A DNA stretch of 64,000 bases from Neptunomonas qingdaonensis. GTDB lineage: Bacteria; Pseudomonadota; Gammaproteobacteria; Pseudomonadales; Balneatricaceae. Of this stretch, positions 27,542 to 35,701 are shown piece by piece. A program made the translations under genes and the position numbers. The DNA lies in NCBI RefSeq assembly GCF_900113275.1, contig NZ_FOOU01000001.1, positions 372,001 through 436,000 on the forward strand, written 5' to 3'. Below the pieces are notes generated by a model that ran no database searches, was not told where the DNA came from, and was given only the letters and a program-made list of their open reading frames with translations. Position 1 is the first letter of the stretch, and each line of letters begins with the position of its first letter.

Positions 27542-28215
27542 AAGTCGAAATAGCAGGCGAAAACGCTATCATCATCTATTTTGGTGAAGTGGCTGATCCA
27601 TTGGTATCCGCTCAGGTTCAGCTGGCAGCAGCCCGACTGGAAGCGGTGATGGCTGATACCTTAATTGATATGGTGCCGTCGTATGCGTCACTCATGGTGA
27701 TTTACGACCAATATAAAACCGATCATTTCGCTGTGCGTCGCCATATACGTGAAACGCTTCAACAGCTCGGTGATGTGACCCAACAGGAAGGCTCGGTCAT
27801 TGCTTTACCTGTGTATTACAGTAGTGAGTCAGGCCCGGACTTAGAGGATTTAGCACGACGTGCGCAGTTGAGTGTTGACGAGGTTATTAAAATCCATAGC
27901 GGGATGGAGTACCGCGTCTATGCTATAGGCTTTGCACCAGGTTTTGCTTTTCTGGGTGAGGTGGATCCGCGTATTGCTGCGCCTCGCTTAAGCACTCCCC
28001 GACTGAAAGTTCCGCGTGGTGCCGTAGCGATTGCTGATCGTCAGACTGCCGTGTATCCGTCGGTATCCCCGGGTGGTTGGAATCTGATTGGTTTATGCCC
28101 GACACCGATGTTTAATCCCAAGGCCAGTCCGTCGATGCCGGTGAAGGTGGGTGACAGCGTGCGCTTTTCAGCCATTGATCGTAGTGAGTTTTTAGCATTG
28201 GGAGGTGAGCTATGA
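27538..28215 (+). CDS. pxpB: 5-oxoprolinase subunit B (KipI family)
   Basis: The 225-residue protein is the KipI-like subunit of 5-oxoprolinase, a cyclophilin-like fold (Pfam allophanate hydrolase subunit 1). Landmarks are GENAIIIYFGEVADP at the N-terminus, VIALPVYYSSESGPDLEDLA in the middle, YAIGFAPGFAFLGEVD and the C-terminal PRLKVPRGAVAIADRQTAVYP split across the conserved P-G-W-N-L-I-G segment. It overlaps pxpA by four bases (ATGA) and pxpC by four bases (ATGA). The KipI name comes from its Bacillus paralogue, a sporulation kinase inhibitor. Here the operon context supports the enzyme role. Confidence 0.97.
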   Translation: MKVEIAGENAIIIYFGEVADPLVSAQVQLAAARLEAVMADTLIDMVPSYASLMVIYDQYKTDHFAVRRHIRETLQQLGDVTQQEGSVIALPVYYSSESGPDLEDLARRAQLSVDEVIKIHSGMEYRVYAIGFAPGFAFLGEVDPRIAAPRLSTPRLKVPRGAVAIADRQTAVYPSVSPGGWNLIGLCPTPMFNPKASPSMPVKVGDSVRFSAIDRSEFLALGGEL

Positions 28216-29150
28216 GTGGTTTCTTAGTAAAGCAGCCAGGCCTGCTAACCTTAATACAGGATGGCGGACGTTACGGACATCATCGTATCGGACTCACCAA
28301 CGGAGGACCATTGGACGCTGATGCGTTTAAATGGGCCAATCGCCTCTGTGAAAATGACCTGAACGCGACTGCGCTGGAAATCAGCATTGGAGGCTTAGTG
28401 CTTGAAGCGCAAGTCGATACTATTCTGGCCGTGACGGGCGCGCATATGCCGTTCAAAATAAATGGACAGGAAGCGCAACGCTGGCAAGGTCACAAGATCA
28501 AAGCCGGTGATAAAATCGAGTTGGGTTTTACGACGGCGGGTACGCGTGCTTATCTGGCTGTGGCAGGTGGATTTCAGATGGAAAAAACCTTTTCCAGCAC
28601 AGCTACGGTTACTCGCGAAGCGATCGGTGGGCTGAACGGTCAGAAATTGCAGCAAGGCGATATTCTTGCGTGCAAGAGCCATCATACGGATACTCTTTGG
28701 GCGCTGCCTGAGTCTGAACAACCTGATTACCTGCAGAGTGCGACGCTACGAGTGATTCTCGGCTATCAGCAGCATAGCTTTGATCCCGTTCAACAACGTT
28801 TGTTTTTTTCCAGTGAATATACCTTAACAGACCGTGCTGACCGTATGGGATTTCGTCTGGAAGGGCAGCGAATTCAATCAATGCTTGATGGTATTCTTTC
28901 TGAAGGTATCTGTCATGGCGCTATTCAGATCCCTGCAGATGGGCAGCCCATCGTGTTGCTGAATGATCGCCAGACTATTGGGGGTTATCCAAAAATCGGC
29001 TCAGTTATTGCTCGTGACACCGCAAAATTATCACAACGGATGCCCGGCACTAAACTCAGCTTTGAAGAGATTAGCCTCGAACAGGCTCATAACATTAATT
29101 GTTTGGCTGAGCGGCGATTTATTACCACCGCACTACAACGTATCGCCTGA
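28212..29150 (+). CDS. pxpC: 5-oxoprolinase subunit C (KipA / biotin-dependent carboxyltransferase family)
   Basis: The 312-residue protein is the KipA-like subunit. The family signature near the N-terminus is LTLIQDGGRYGHHRIGLTNGG with PLDADAFKWANRL, followed by ALEISIGGLVLEA, LAVTGAHMPFKING and RAYLAVAGGF. The C-terminal half has TDRADRMGFRLEGQ and the conserved SEGICHGAIQIPADGQPIVLLNDRQTIGGYP split by variable positions. It overlaps pxpB by four bases and is followed after 30 bases by the DUF4392 gene, so the operon continues. Length and motifs are normal. Confidence 0.97.
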   Translation: MSGFLVKQPGLLTLIQDGGRYGHHRIGLTNGGPLDADAFKWANRLCENDLNATALEISIGGLVLEAQVDTILAVTGAHMPFKINGQEAQRWQGHKIKAGDKIELGFTTAGTRAYLAVAGGFQMEKTFSSTATVTREAIGGLNGQKLQQGDILACKSHHTDTLWALPESEQPDYLQSATLRVILGYQQHSFDPVQQRLFFSSEYTLTDRADRMGFRLEGQRIQSMLDGILSEGICHGAIQIPADGQPIVLLNDRQTIGGYPKIGSVIARDTAKLSQRMPGTKLSFEEISLEQAHNINCLAERRFITTALQRIA

Positions 29151-29180
29151 ACCTGCCCCCTTATTTTCGGAGAAAGAATA

Positions 29181-30035
29181 GTGAACAATCAAAACAGAGC
29201 GGATGACGCTACGCTGAGTTTGCAAATTGAAGATGCGCTGGTGGCGCGTAATTTACGCGGAATGAAAACCGTACAGTCAGCACTGCAAACGGGTTATTAC
29301 CTGCGTGCCGCTCGTATCCTGAACAAGTGCAAAGGGCACGTATTGATAGGCACAGGTTTCCCTGTGATAGATACATTTGAAACGGATGGGCCGGTGGGTG
29401 CTATTGCGCTTTATGATGCGTTGGAAACACTGGGTGCAACCCCGGTTATTGTTTGCGGGCCTCCGGTGTCTCAGGCGTTAATGCAAAACTACCGAGTGCA
29501 TGAGATTCGCGTAGGCGAGCATCAGGAGCGCGCGCTGGAAGCGTTTAAAGCGCTGTATCATTTTCAGCCGGATGCCGTGCTGTCAATTGAGCGTCCCGGG
29601 CAAGCGGCTGATGGCGGCTATTACAACATGCGCGGCGAGAGTATCAGTGCGCGTACCGCTTGTTTTGATACCTTCATCAATAACGCCAAATGTCCGACGA
29701 TCGGCATTGGTGATGGTGGTAATGAAATTGGTATGGGTAACATTACCGAGGCCCTGAAAGATCTGGATATTGTATCGGCGACAACGCGGGTTGATGAGTT
29801 ACTGATTGCTGACGTTTCTAACTGGGGTGCATATGGCATCTTAGCGATGTTGAGTGTCATGAATGATATCGATCTTCTTGCCAGCGTTAAGCCACGTGAA
29901 ATTCTCGAATATCTTTCAAATCTGGGCAGTGTTGATGGTGTTACCCGCCAGAATGAGTTGACTGAAGATGGGCTTGATCCGAGTGAGGGTGAAGCTGTAT
30001 TGCTGCAGTTGCGCCAGATAATCGGTATGGTTTAA
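29181..30035 (+). CDS. DUF4392 family protein (D-glutamate cyclase C-terminal domain family)
   Basis: The 284-residue protein starts with GTG at 29181, with GGAGAAAG upstream. It carries the DUF4392 features LIGTGFPVIDTFETDGPVGAIAL near residues 54-76, LSIERPGQAADGGYYNMRG near 131-149, and TIGIGDGGNEIGMGNI near 175-190, a glycine-rich loop suggesting nucleotide or substrate binding. DUF4392 is the C-terminal part of animal mitochondrial D-glutamate cyclase, which converts D-glutamate to 5-oxo-D-proline. It is the last gene of the DUF1445-pxpABC operon. Only 16 bases separate its stop from that of the convergent LysR gene. Whether it acts alone or with the DUF1445 protein is not known from sequence. 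Confidence 0.9.
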   Translation: MNNQNRADDATLSLQIEDALVARNLRGMKTVQSALQTGYYLRAARILNKCKGHVLIGTGFPVIDTFETDGPVGAIALYDALETLGATPVIVCGPPVSQALMQNYRVHEIRVGEHQERALEAFKALYHFQPDAVLSIERPGQAADGGYYNMRGESISARTACFDTFINNAKCPTIGIGDGGNEIGMGNITEALKDLDIVSATTRVDELLIADVSNWGAYGILAMLSVMNDIDLLASVKPREILEYLSNLGSVDGVTRQNELTEDGLDPSEGEAVLLQLRQIIGMV

Positions 30036-30051
30036 AAGGGTCTTGATCCGA

Positions 30052-30945
30052 TCAGCCTGATGCTGGAAACTGCATAATGGCGCGACTGCTATCTGCCAAT
30101 AATCTGGGCAGAACGCGGTCGTCATCTAATCGCCAGCTATAACAAAAAGCCAGCTCAGGAGGCTCTGCCTGGGTTTGCAATGTCACCAACTCTGCGTTTT
30201 TTAATGATTCCTCAACTAACGGTTTGGGCAACAAGGCAATCCCGACACCCTGACGCACCAATGTTAGTAGATTAGCCACTGAGCTGCAGGTGTGAATAAC
30301 CGGCGGCTCATTCAATGAGCTAAAGTACTGCTGTAAAAAATGCCAAGGGCGGCTGTCTCTTGGGAAGCTCAGGATGGGCGAAGCCGCTAGCTCTTCAATG
30401 CTGCAGACCGGGTTGTTGGCAAGTGGATGGTTGGCTATGGCGACCCAGCATTGCGGGTAGCTGCATAACGGGTCGATAACCAGATTCGGCGGAATGCTCT
30501 GTTCAGCAACCATCAGTGCCAGATCAATTTGATGATTCTGCAATTGGCGGATGAGTGTTGGAGTGACATCGCTGGTCAACTCAAATGAGATCAATGGGTA
30601 TTCTTCCTGCCAGTGCTTGAGTAAAGATGACAACCATAAATGTGCTAACGTATCGGCAATACCAATGCGTAACGATCCTTTTTGCGGTTTATCCTGACTG
30701 ACCTGCGCTTTCATCTCCTGACTGATCGCCAGGAGCTTTTCTGCATAAGGTAGTAATTGGTTTCCCCAGGCAGTAATTCGCGTACCGCTCTTGTCACGGC
30801 TGAATAGTTTAACGCCAAGCTCCTCTTCCAGCGCAATGATGCGTGCTGAAATAGCGGGTTGGCTGGCATGCAGTTGCTGAGCAGCCCCATGAAAACTACC
30901 CAGGCGGGCTACTTTAATAAACGTTGCTAGATTGCGTAGGCGCAT
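30052..30945 (-). CDS. LysR family transcriptional regulator
   Basis: The 297-residue protein has the N-terminal LysR winged helix-turn-helix (RLRNLATFIKVARLGSFHGAAQQL, then SQPAISARIIALEEELGVKLF) and a substrate-binding domain from about residue 90. It is convergent with the 5-oxoproline operon and divergent from the D-amino-acid transaminase gene. LysR regulators usually act on the divergent gene, so dat is the likeliest target, with the pxp operon possible. The ligand is unknown. By analogy it could be a D-amino acid, D-glutamate or 5-oxoproline; this is a guess. Confidence 0.93.
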   Translation of the reverse strand: MRLRNLATFIKVARLGSFHGAAQQLHASQPAISARIIALEEELGVKLFSRDKSGTRITAWGNQLLPYAEKLLAISQEMKAQVSQDKPQKGSLRIGIADTLAHLWLSSLLKHWQEEYPLISFELTSDVTPTLIRQLQNHQIDLALMVAEQSIPPNLVIDPLCSYPQCWVAIANHPLANNPVCSIEELAASPILSFPRDSRPWHFLQQYFSSLNEPPVIHTCSSVANLLTLVRQGVGIALLPKPLVEESLKNAELVTLQTQAEPPELAFCYSWRLDDDRVLPRLLADSSRAIMQFPASG

Positions 30946-31406
30946 AGATTTACCGCGTAACCGGAAAAGAAGGTATGCATTAGAGTATATTGTCAGTGTC
31001 TGTTGTTTAATAGCGTAACGCGTTTTATGTCGGTTTTATTAAGCAGGTGTTAATTGTACTGTGATGATTAGGCTATAAAAGGTATACTTTAGAGCGGTAT
31101 TTTCACTAGTTTAATATTCTGATAGTAATATCTAAATCAATAAATAATCTGGTTTTTATTTTATAAGCAGGTGTTTTTTGTTTAATTGTTCTATGGCTTG
31201 CATATAATCCACTTTTTGTAATATAAATATTCTTCAGTTTTATAAATATTCAGGCTGTCTTGCTTTTCATAGCGACTTCAGCGAATAATCGAAAGACTTA
31301 GCAGCTTGCTGCAGAAAATCAATTTATCGTCAGTCCGCAAGCACATCACGTACATATTACGTATACATTACGTATATATTACGCACATATTAAGAGGTAA
31401 ATAATT
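30946..31406. promoter_or_regulatory. 461-base A/T-rich divergent region between the LysR gene and dat
   Basis: No gene is seen. The region contains two copies of TAAGCAGGTGTT (31040-31051 and 31164-31175), two copies of ATAAATATTC about 25 bases apart near 31225-31250, and four tandem 11-base units just before dat, listed separately. The length and the repeats suggest several protein-binding sites for control of dat and the LysR gene. Confidence 0.5.
31348..31391. repeat. Four tandem 11-bp imperfect repeats upstream of dat
   Basis: The units are ACGTACATATT, ACGTATACATT, ACGTATATATT and ACGCACATATT, head to tail with no spacer. They end 15 bases before the dat ATG, directly before the ribosome-binding site AAGAGGT. 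Unit length near one helical turn places every ACG on the same DNA face. Confidence 0.9.
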
Positions 31407-32273
31407 ATGAGTATCGCATACTTAAACGGTGAGTATCTTCCATTGGCAGAAGCTCGTATTTCACCTCTGGATCGTGGCTTTCTGTTTGGTGACGGTATCT
31501 ATGAAGTGATTCCCTATTATTCCGGGAAATCAGTCGGTTTAGTGCCTCATATTGAACGTATGATTGATGGATTGGCGGCAATTGAAATTAAATGCAAAAA
31601 GTCTGCTGATGAATGGAAAGTGCTATTAGATGATCTGATCGCGCGTAACCAAGGCGCAACTAATAACCTCGGCGTGTATGTTCATGTGTCGCGTGGTACC
31701 GATGTTAAACGTTTTCATGCCTACCCGGAAAATGTAGAGCCTACTATTTTTTGTTTCACCTTCGGTATTAAAGATCCTGAGCCAGTTGATCGTGAAAAGG
31801 TACATGCCTACACCGTGACGACATCAGAAGATTTGCGTTGGAAAAGATGTCATATTAAATCCACAGCCCTGCTGGGAAATGTTATGCACTTTCAGCAAGG
31901 CCATGCGTCGGGTAATAGCGAGTGCTTGCTGTATAACGCTAAGAATGAACTGACTGAAGGTAGTTCAGTGAATGCCTACATCGTCAAAGACGGTGTGGTT
32001 ATTACGCCCATTCAGGATAACCAGATTCTGCCGGGTATCACCCGTCGTATCATCATAGATAGTCTCAAGGCTGAGGGTTCAATCAAGGTAGAAGAGCGTA
32101 TCGTCAGCATGGATGAAGTGTATAACGCGGATGAGGTTTGGATCAGCAGCTCTTCTAAAGAGATCGCACCGATTGTACAGATTGATGGTAAGCCGGTTGG
32201 TGATGGAAAAGTGGGTCCTGTGTGGGAAGCGGCTTTTCGTATCTATACAGATGCTAAATTCACACACAGCTAA
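31407..32273 (+). CDS. dat: D-amino-acid transaminase
   Basis: This class IV PLP aminotransferase exchanges amino groups between D-amino acids and 2-oxo acids, typically D-alanine + 2-oxoglutarate to pyruvate + D-glutamate. The 288-residue protein has DRGFLFGDGIYEVIPYYSG (22-40), the PLP-lysine segment DLRWKRCHIKSTALLGNV with Lys151, and LTEGSSVNAYIVKDG. The RWxRCxIKS arrangement is the form found in Bacillus D-amino-acid transaminase. Branched-chain IlvE and PabC enzymes differ there. It is preceded by AAGAGGT and by 11-bp repeats, and followed by a terminator. Substrate range cannot be fixed from sequence, but the neighbouring D-glutamate-related genes support the call. Confidence 0.9.
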   Translation: MSIAYLNGEYLPLAEARISPLDRGFLFGDGIYEVIPYYSGKSVGLVPHIERMIDGLAAIEIKCKKSADEWKVLLDDLIARNQGATNNLGVYVHVSRGTDVKRFHAYPENVEPTIFCFTFGIKDPEPVDREKVHAYTVTTSEDLRWKRCHIKSTALLGNVMHFQQGHASGNSECLLYNAKNELTEGSSVNAYIVKDGVVITPIQDNQILPGITRRIIIDSLKAEGSIKVEERIVSMDEVYNADEVWISSSSKEIAPIVQIDGKPVGDGKVGPVWEAAFRIYTDAKFTHS

Positions 32274-32290
32274 GCATGTTTGAGTCACAG

Positions 32291-32327
32291 AAAAGCCCCG
32301 CTACTGATTAAGTATCGGGGCTTTTTG
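32291..32327 (+). terminator. Intrinsic terminator after dat
   Basis: Arms AAAAGCCCCG and CGGGGCTTTTT around a 15-base partly paired loop (TACT/AGTA), with a final T-run. It lies about 17 bases after the dat stop. Confidence 0.92.
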
Positions 32328-32387
32328 TTTCTAAAGGTTTTTCTAAAGACTCAGTGCTTTCTTGCTTATAGTTCCAGGATCCAGTGC

Positions 32388-32993
32388 TTACCCGGAAATA
32401 TAATTAAGCGGTATTACCGTACTCCATAGAATCACGGTAGTCACCATTAAGCCGACTAACACACATAGGCCGACAGTCAGTACTGATGACGCGAATAGGA
32501 ACGCGCGGTCTTCAGGTATCTGCATGACGATAGGTACGCCGGTGTAAAGAAGGTAAATACTATAGGTAAGTGCGGCTAATACCACCATGACGTTTAACCA
32601 CAGCATAGGGTAAAGGCCAGCCAAGCCCGAAATAAACATCGGTGTTGCCGTAAAAGTAGTAAGCAGCAAACAATCCTCATAGGAAGCTTCACCGCCATAG
32701 GTTTTTTCCATCCATCGAATGGCATAGGCTATTAAGCCAACAGCAATCCACATGGCAAAATAGAAAGCAACGGCTGCCATTAGAGCACTGGATGTCTGTA
32801 ACTTGATGAACTCCCCACCGGTAATGCTCCAGCCGATCTGGGTGGTGCCGATAAACAGTGATACTGCCGGTATGGCCGCCAATATACTGATTTGCGCCAT
32901 GAACACATGCGTTGCTGAATAGTGTTCGTCTTTTATCATTTTCCACTCTGCTTTAGGGTGGTAGAGGATGCCCATCATATGTTGAATAAACAT
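32388..32993 (-). CDS. Yip1 family inner-membrane protein
   Basis: A 201-residue protein with five predicted membrane helices. The N-terminus MMGILYHPKAEWKMIKDE is the Yip1-domain start (hydrophobic amphipathic region with a PxxxW pattern), followed by helices near 30-50, 68-90, 110-135, 138-155 and 165-190. Bacterial Yip1-domain proteins have no defined function. It lies downstream of ctaB on the same strand, 149 bases away, and is not a recognised oxidase assembly factor. It could be a read-through gene of the cox operon or independent. Confidence 0.8.
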   Translation of the reverse strand: MFIQHMMGILYHPKAEWKMIKDEHYSATHVFMAQISILAAIPAVSLFIGTTQIGWSITGGEFIKLQTSSALMAAVAFYFAMWIAVGLIAYAIRWMEKTYGGEASYEDCLLLTTFTATPMFISGLAGLYPMLWLNVMVVLAALTYSIYLLYTGVPIVMQIPEDRAFLFASSVLTVGLCVLVGLMVTTVILWSTVIPLNYISG

Positions 32994-33141
32994 GTGTTTT
33001 CTCCCTTATGGCGTTATCGCCCGCCTGGGTGACACGCCGATCAGTTGCTTTCTATGAGTTGTTTTATTATCAAGTTACACTTTTTTTACTCTATGTTTAA
33101 GAGACTTCGATTCATTAAATACTCTTTTGTGCCCATCCTCA

Positions 33142-34086
33142 TCATGAAAAAAATGCATAGTAATGATCAATAAGCAGTACCACAAACAGCATCATGATGT
33201 AGGTGATGCTGTATCTGAACATGCCCATCGCCACTTGTTTGTCGTCACTGTTATACACTTTCCATGCCCACTGCATGAATCTTAAATTCAGTGCTACCAC
33301 GCCTATTAAGTAAAACTCTCCGCTCATTTGAGTCAGATAAGGGAAAGCAGTGGTGGCGACCATCAGCAGGGTGTAGAGAATAATCTGTAGCTTGGTAAAT
33401 GCTTCGCCATGGGTAACCGGCAGCATAGGGATTCCCGCTTTTTGGTAGTCTGCTTTTCGTGCTATACACAATGCCCAGAAGTGTGGGGGCGTCCAGGCAA
33501 ATATGATCAGCATTAGCAGCAGACTATTGGGGTCAAGTGAACCGGTTACCGCGACCCAGCCTAATAAAGGAGGGGCCGCGCCTGCGACCCCACCAATCAC
33601 AATATTTTGCGGTGTCGCACGTTTAAGCCACATGGAATAGACCACGGCATAGCCGATAAGTGATGCCAGTGTCAGCCAGGCGGTGAGTGGGTTGATGAAT
33701 ATAACCAGAGCCGTGATGCCGATAACACCAATAATGGCAGCGAATAACAGGGCTTGCTGGTGAGTGATTTTTCCCTGAGGTAGAGGGCGGTGACGTGTTC
33801 GGGCCATTTTCTCATCTATATGGCTATCCACCACATGATTGACGGCCGCTGCAGAACAGGAAGCCAGACCTATACCGCTTAATCCCCAGAACAGAGTACT
33901 GAAGGCGGGTAACTCAGGGACGGCCAGGCACATGCCGACCAATGCAGTTAACAGCATCACGGCGACGACTTTTAACTTACACAGGCCTAAATAGTCCCGC
34001 CACTGAGAAATCGCTTCAATGGCGGGTGACTGAGTAATATGATCAGGTGGCTGTATCGTGGAGTGTTTAATATTAGAGTGCTGCAT
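33142..34086 (-). CDS. ctaB: Protohaem IX farnesyltransferase (haem O synthase)
   Basis: CtaB/CyoE attaches a farnesyl group to haem B to make haem O, the precursor of haem A. I use the ATG at 34086 because AAGGGGG lies 5-11 bases upstream. The open frame extends 26 codons further into ctaA but does not resemble the family. The 314-residue protein has LGLCKLKVVAVMLLTALVGM, the prenyl-diphosphate motif NHVVDSHIDEKMARTRHRPLP split by the conserved Asp pair (NxxxDxxxD), a second Asp-rich loop and YxxKR-like WLKRATPQNIVIGG. It overlaps ctaA by 14 bases and ends the oxidase block. Confidence 0.95.
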   Translation of the reverse strand: MQHSNIKHSTIQPPDHITQSPAIEAISQWRDYLGLCKLKVVAVMLLTALVGMCLAVPELPAFSTLFWGLSGIGLASCSAAAVNHVVDSHIDEKMARTRHRPLPQGKITHQQALLFAAIIGVIGITALVIFINPLTAWLTLASLIGYAVVYSMWLKRATPQNIVIGGVAGAAPPLLGWVAVTGSLDPNSLLLMLIIFAWTPPHFWALCIARKADYQKAGIPMLPVTHGEAFTKLQIILYTLLMVATTAFPYLTQMSGEFYLIGVVALNLRFMQWAWKVYNSDDKQVAMGMFRYSITYIMMLFVVLLIDHYYAFFS

Positions 34087-35191
34087 ATGTGCCCCCTTTT
34101 GAGAATCGAGTACTTCGCTGGTATAGCCATAACATGGCAAGCAATAAACATACGGCTCCTGCATGATGTGCAGTCGCTAATGGTAAAGGTACAGCCCAGA
34201 TAACGTTGGCAACTCCCAGGCCGGCTTGTGTTATCGATAATAGCAGTACTAGTTGAAGTGGGCGTTTGAACGCACTTGAAAGTTTTTGTAGGTTCCAGGC
34301 CAGCCACAGAAGATAGCTAATCAGTAGCAAGGCCATGACGCGGTGTGTCATTTGAATGGCGGCACGGGCTTCTAATGGCAATAAGCCACCTTCATAGTTG
34401 GCTTCAAGATCGGTTGTTAGTTCAAACCCACGTGCAAAATCCAGTGTGACATTGATATCCTGGTGACAGACGATCCAATCAGAGCATGCCCAGCCAGCAT
34501 AGTTTGCACTGGTCCAGCCACCGAGCGCTAATTGGAAAAAAAGAAGAATGACGCCGATGAAAACCTTCAAACGGATACCTGGCCCGGTATATGCTCCAGT
34601 ATCTGCAATAGTGTTATTTGCAGGCGTGTTGTTCGCAGCAGTAATGCCTGAAGGAGTGAGGTCGTCGCTACGTCTGGCTTTTTCAGTAGCCGCTGGGATC
34701 AGGTCGTTTCTGATTCCCCTCAGTCTTGCTTGCAACATAAACAGTAAAGTCAGCGTCAGCAGCCCGCCGAGTAAATGCAGAGTAACAATGGGAGGCAGCA
34801 GCTTTAAGGTGACTGTCCACATGCCGAACAATGCCTGCATAATGACCAGAATGAGTAATAGCGTTGGTAAGTAGCCCAGAGAGAATTCAGTTTTGCGGAC
34901 TTTATAACTGATTATAGCGATGCCGAGTATTAATAAGCCCAGAGTCCCTGCCGCGTAGCGGTGAGTCATTTCCAGCCATCCTTTGTAGGTATCAATGGGG
35001 TGGTCTGGAAAAGCGCTTTGGGCTTGCTGTAGCCTGTCGGGCTCGCTTGGCAGAATCAGTGACCCATAGCAGCCTGGCCAGTCCGGACAGCCTAATCCTG
35101 CATAATTAAGGCGCGTCCAGCCACCGAGCAAAACGACTACAAGTGCGAGTAGTAAAGCTGAGTTGGCTAGAATCCATAAACTACGCTGCAT
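34073..35191 (-). CDS. ctaA: Haem A synthase (CtaA/COX15 family)
   Basis: CtaA oxidises haem O to haem A for the aa3 oxidase. The 372-residue membrane protein has eight predicted helices in two halves. Each half begins with a similar block, GGWTRLNYAGLGCPDWPGCYG near 24-44 and GGWTSANYAGWACSDWIVCHQ near 225-245, showing the internal duplication of the family. Haem-ligand histidines lie in EMTHRYAAG, TLHLLGG, MTHRVMALL and AHHAGAV. A low-complexity Asn/Thr/Ala linker lies at about 180-197 between the halves. It follows the CxxxC protein gene by 21 bases and overlaps ctaB. Confidence 0.95.
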   Translation of the reverse strand: MQRSLWILANSALLLALVVVLLGGWTRLNYAGLGCPDWPGCYGSLILPSEPDRLQQAQSAFPDHPIDTYKGWLEMTHRYAAGTLGLLILGIAIISYKVRKTEFSLGYLPTLLLILVIMQALFGMWTVTLKLLPPIVTLHLLGGLLTLTLLFMLQARLRGIRNDLIPAATEKARRSDDLTPSGITAANNTPANNTIADTGAYTGPGIRLKVFIGVILLFFQLALGGWTSANYAGWACSDWIVCHQDINVTLDFARGFELTTDLEANYEGGLLPLEARAAIQMTHRVMALLLISYLLWLAWNLQKLSSAFKRPLQLVLLLSITQAGLGVANVIWAVPLPLATAHHAGAVCLLLAMLWLYQRSTRFSKGGTYAAL

Positions 35192-35212
35192 GCACTGTGC
35201 TCCGTCTGTTCA

Positions 35213-35701
35213 TTAGCCTATCCGTGAAACTTTCAGTAAGCGTTTCAGGTCCTTTAACAGATCTTTGGGCGTCTGTTCCAAAGAGTACTGTAAAACTAAG
35301 TTGCCATTCGGGTCTGCCAGCCAAATACCATTTTCCAGTTGTGATAATTGATCGCTACTCAGCTGATTACCCTGTGGATTATTTGCCACCAGAGCCCAGA
35401 TAACCCGGTCTCTGTCTTTGCCCAGTGCCTGGTTGATTTGTGGTAGTTGTTGTTGCCAATAAGCGCAGCGATCAATACAAGGCGTTTTACTGGTAAGTAG
35501 TAATTGCCATTGGCCATTGGCATCGCGCTTTTTACCCGTAGGGTCGATTAATCCCCAGTCGCTTAAGGTGGCCCCTGGAGGCAGTAAGTCACCGCGTTGA
35601 CTACTGCTGGTGGGAGAGTAACCACTAAAATATAGAAACATCGCCAGTAGCATCGGGCCGGCGCCAAAGAACCAGATGAGCCAGAAATTAAGGCGATTCA
35701 T
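35213..35701 (-). CDS. Membrane-anchored Sco-like CxxxC protein of the oxidase operon
   Basis: A 162-residue protein with one N-terminal helix (about 5-27) and a soluble domain on the outer face of the membrane. The domain has a thioredoxin-like look: WQLLLTSKTPCIDRCAYWQQ near 65-85 holds C-I-D-R-C, the CxxxC spacing of Sco copper chaperones, and the later segment ENGIWLADPNGNLVLQYSL resembles the beta-strand end of thioredoxin folds. The Sco copper-ligand histidine is not seen. It overlaps surf1 by four bases. The same position in Pseudomonas cox operons holds an unnamed protein. A copper or thiol role in oxidase assembly is an inference. Confidence 0.75.
   Translation of the reverse strand: MNRLNFWLIWFFGAGPMLLAMFLYFSGYSPTSSSQRGDLLPPGATLSDWGLIDPTGKKRDANGQWQLLLTSKTPCIDRCAYWQQQLPQINQALGKDRDRVIWALVANNPQGNQLSSDQLSQLENGIWLADPNGNLVLQYSLEQTPKDLLKDLKRLLKVSRIG

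Noticed and set aside
31348-31391. Possible start of a CRISPR array before dat
   Set aside because: The units are only 11 bases with no spacers between them, and there are no cas genes in the window.
31407-32273. Branched-chain aminotransferase IlvE or aminodeoxychorismate lyase PabC
   Set aside because: The RWxRCxIKS segment around the PLP lysine and the overall pattern fit Bacillus-type D-amino-acid transaminase better; neighbours concern D-glutamate.
34087-34164. Longer ctaB start inside ctaA
   Set aside because: The extra N-terminal residues are unlike the family and the ATG at 34086 has a strong AAGGGGG site.
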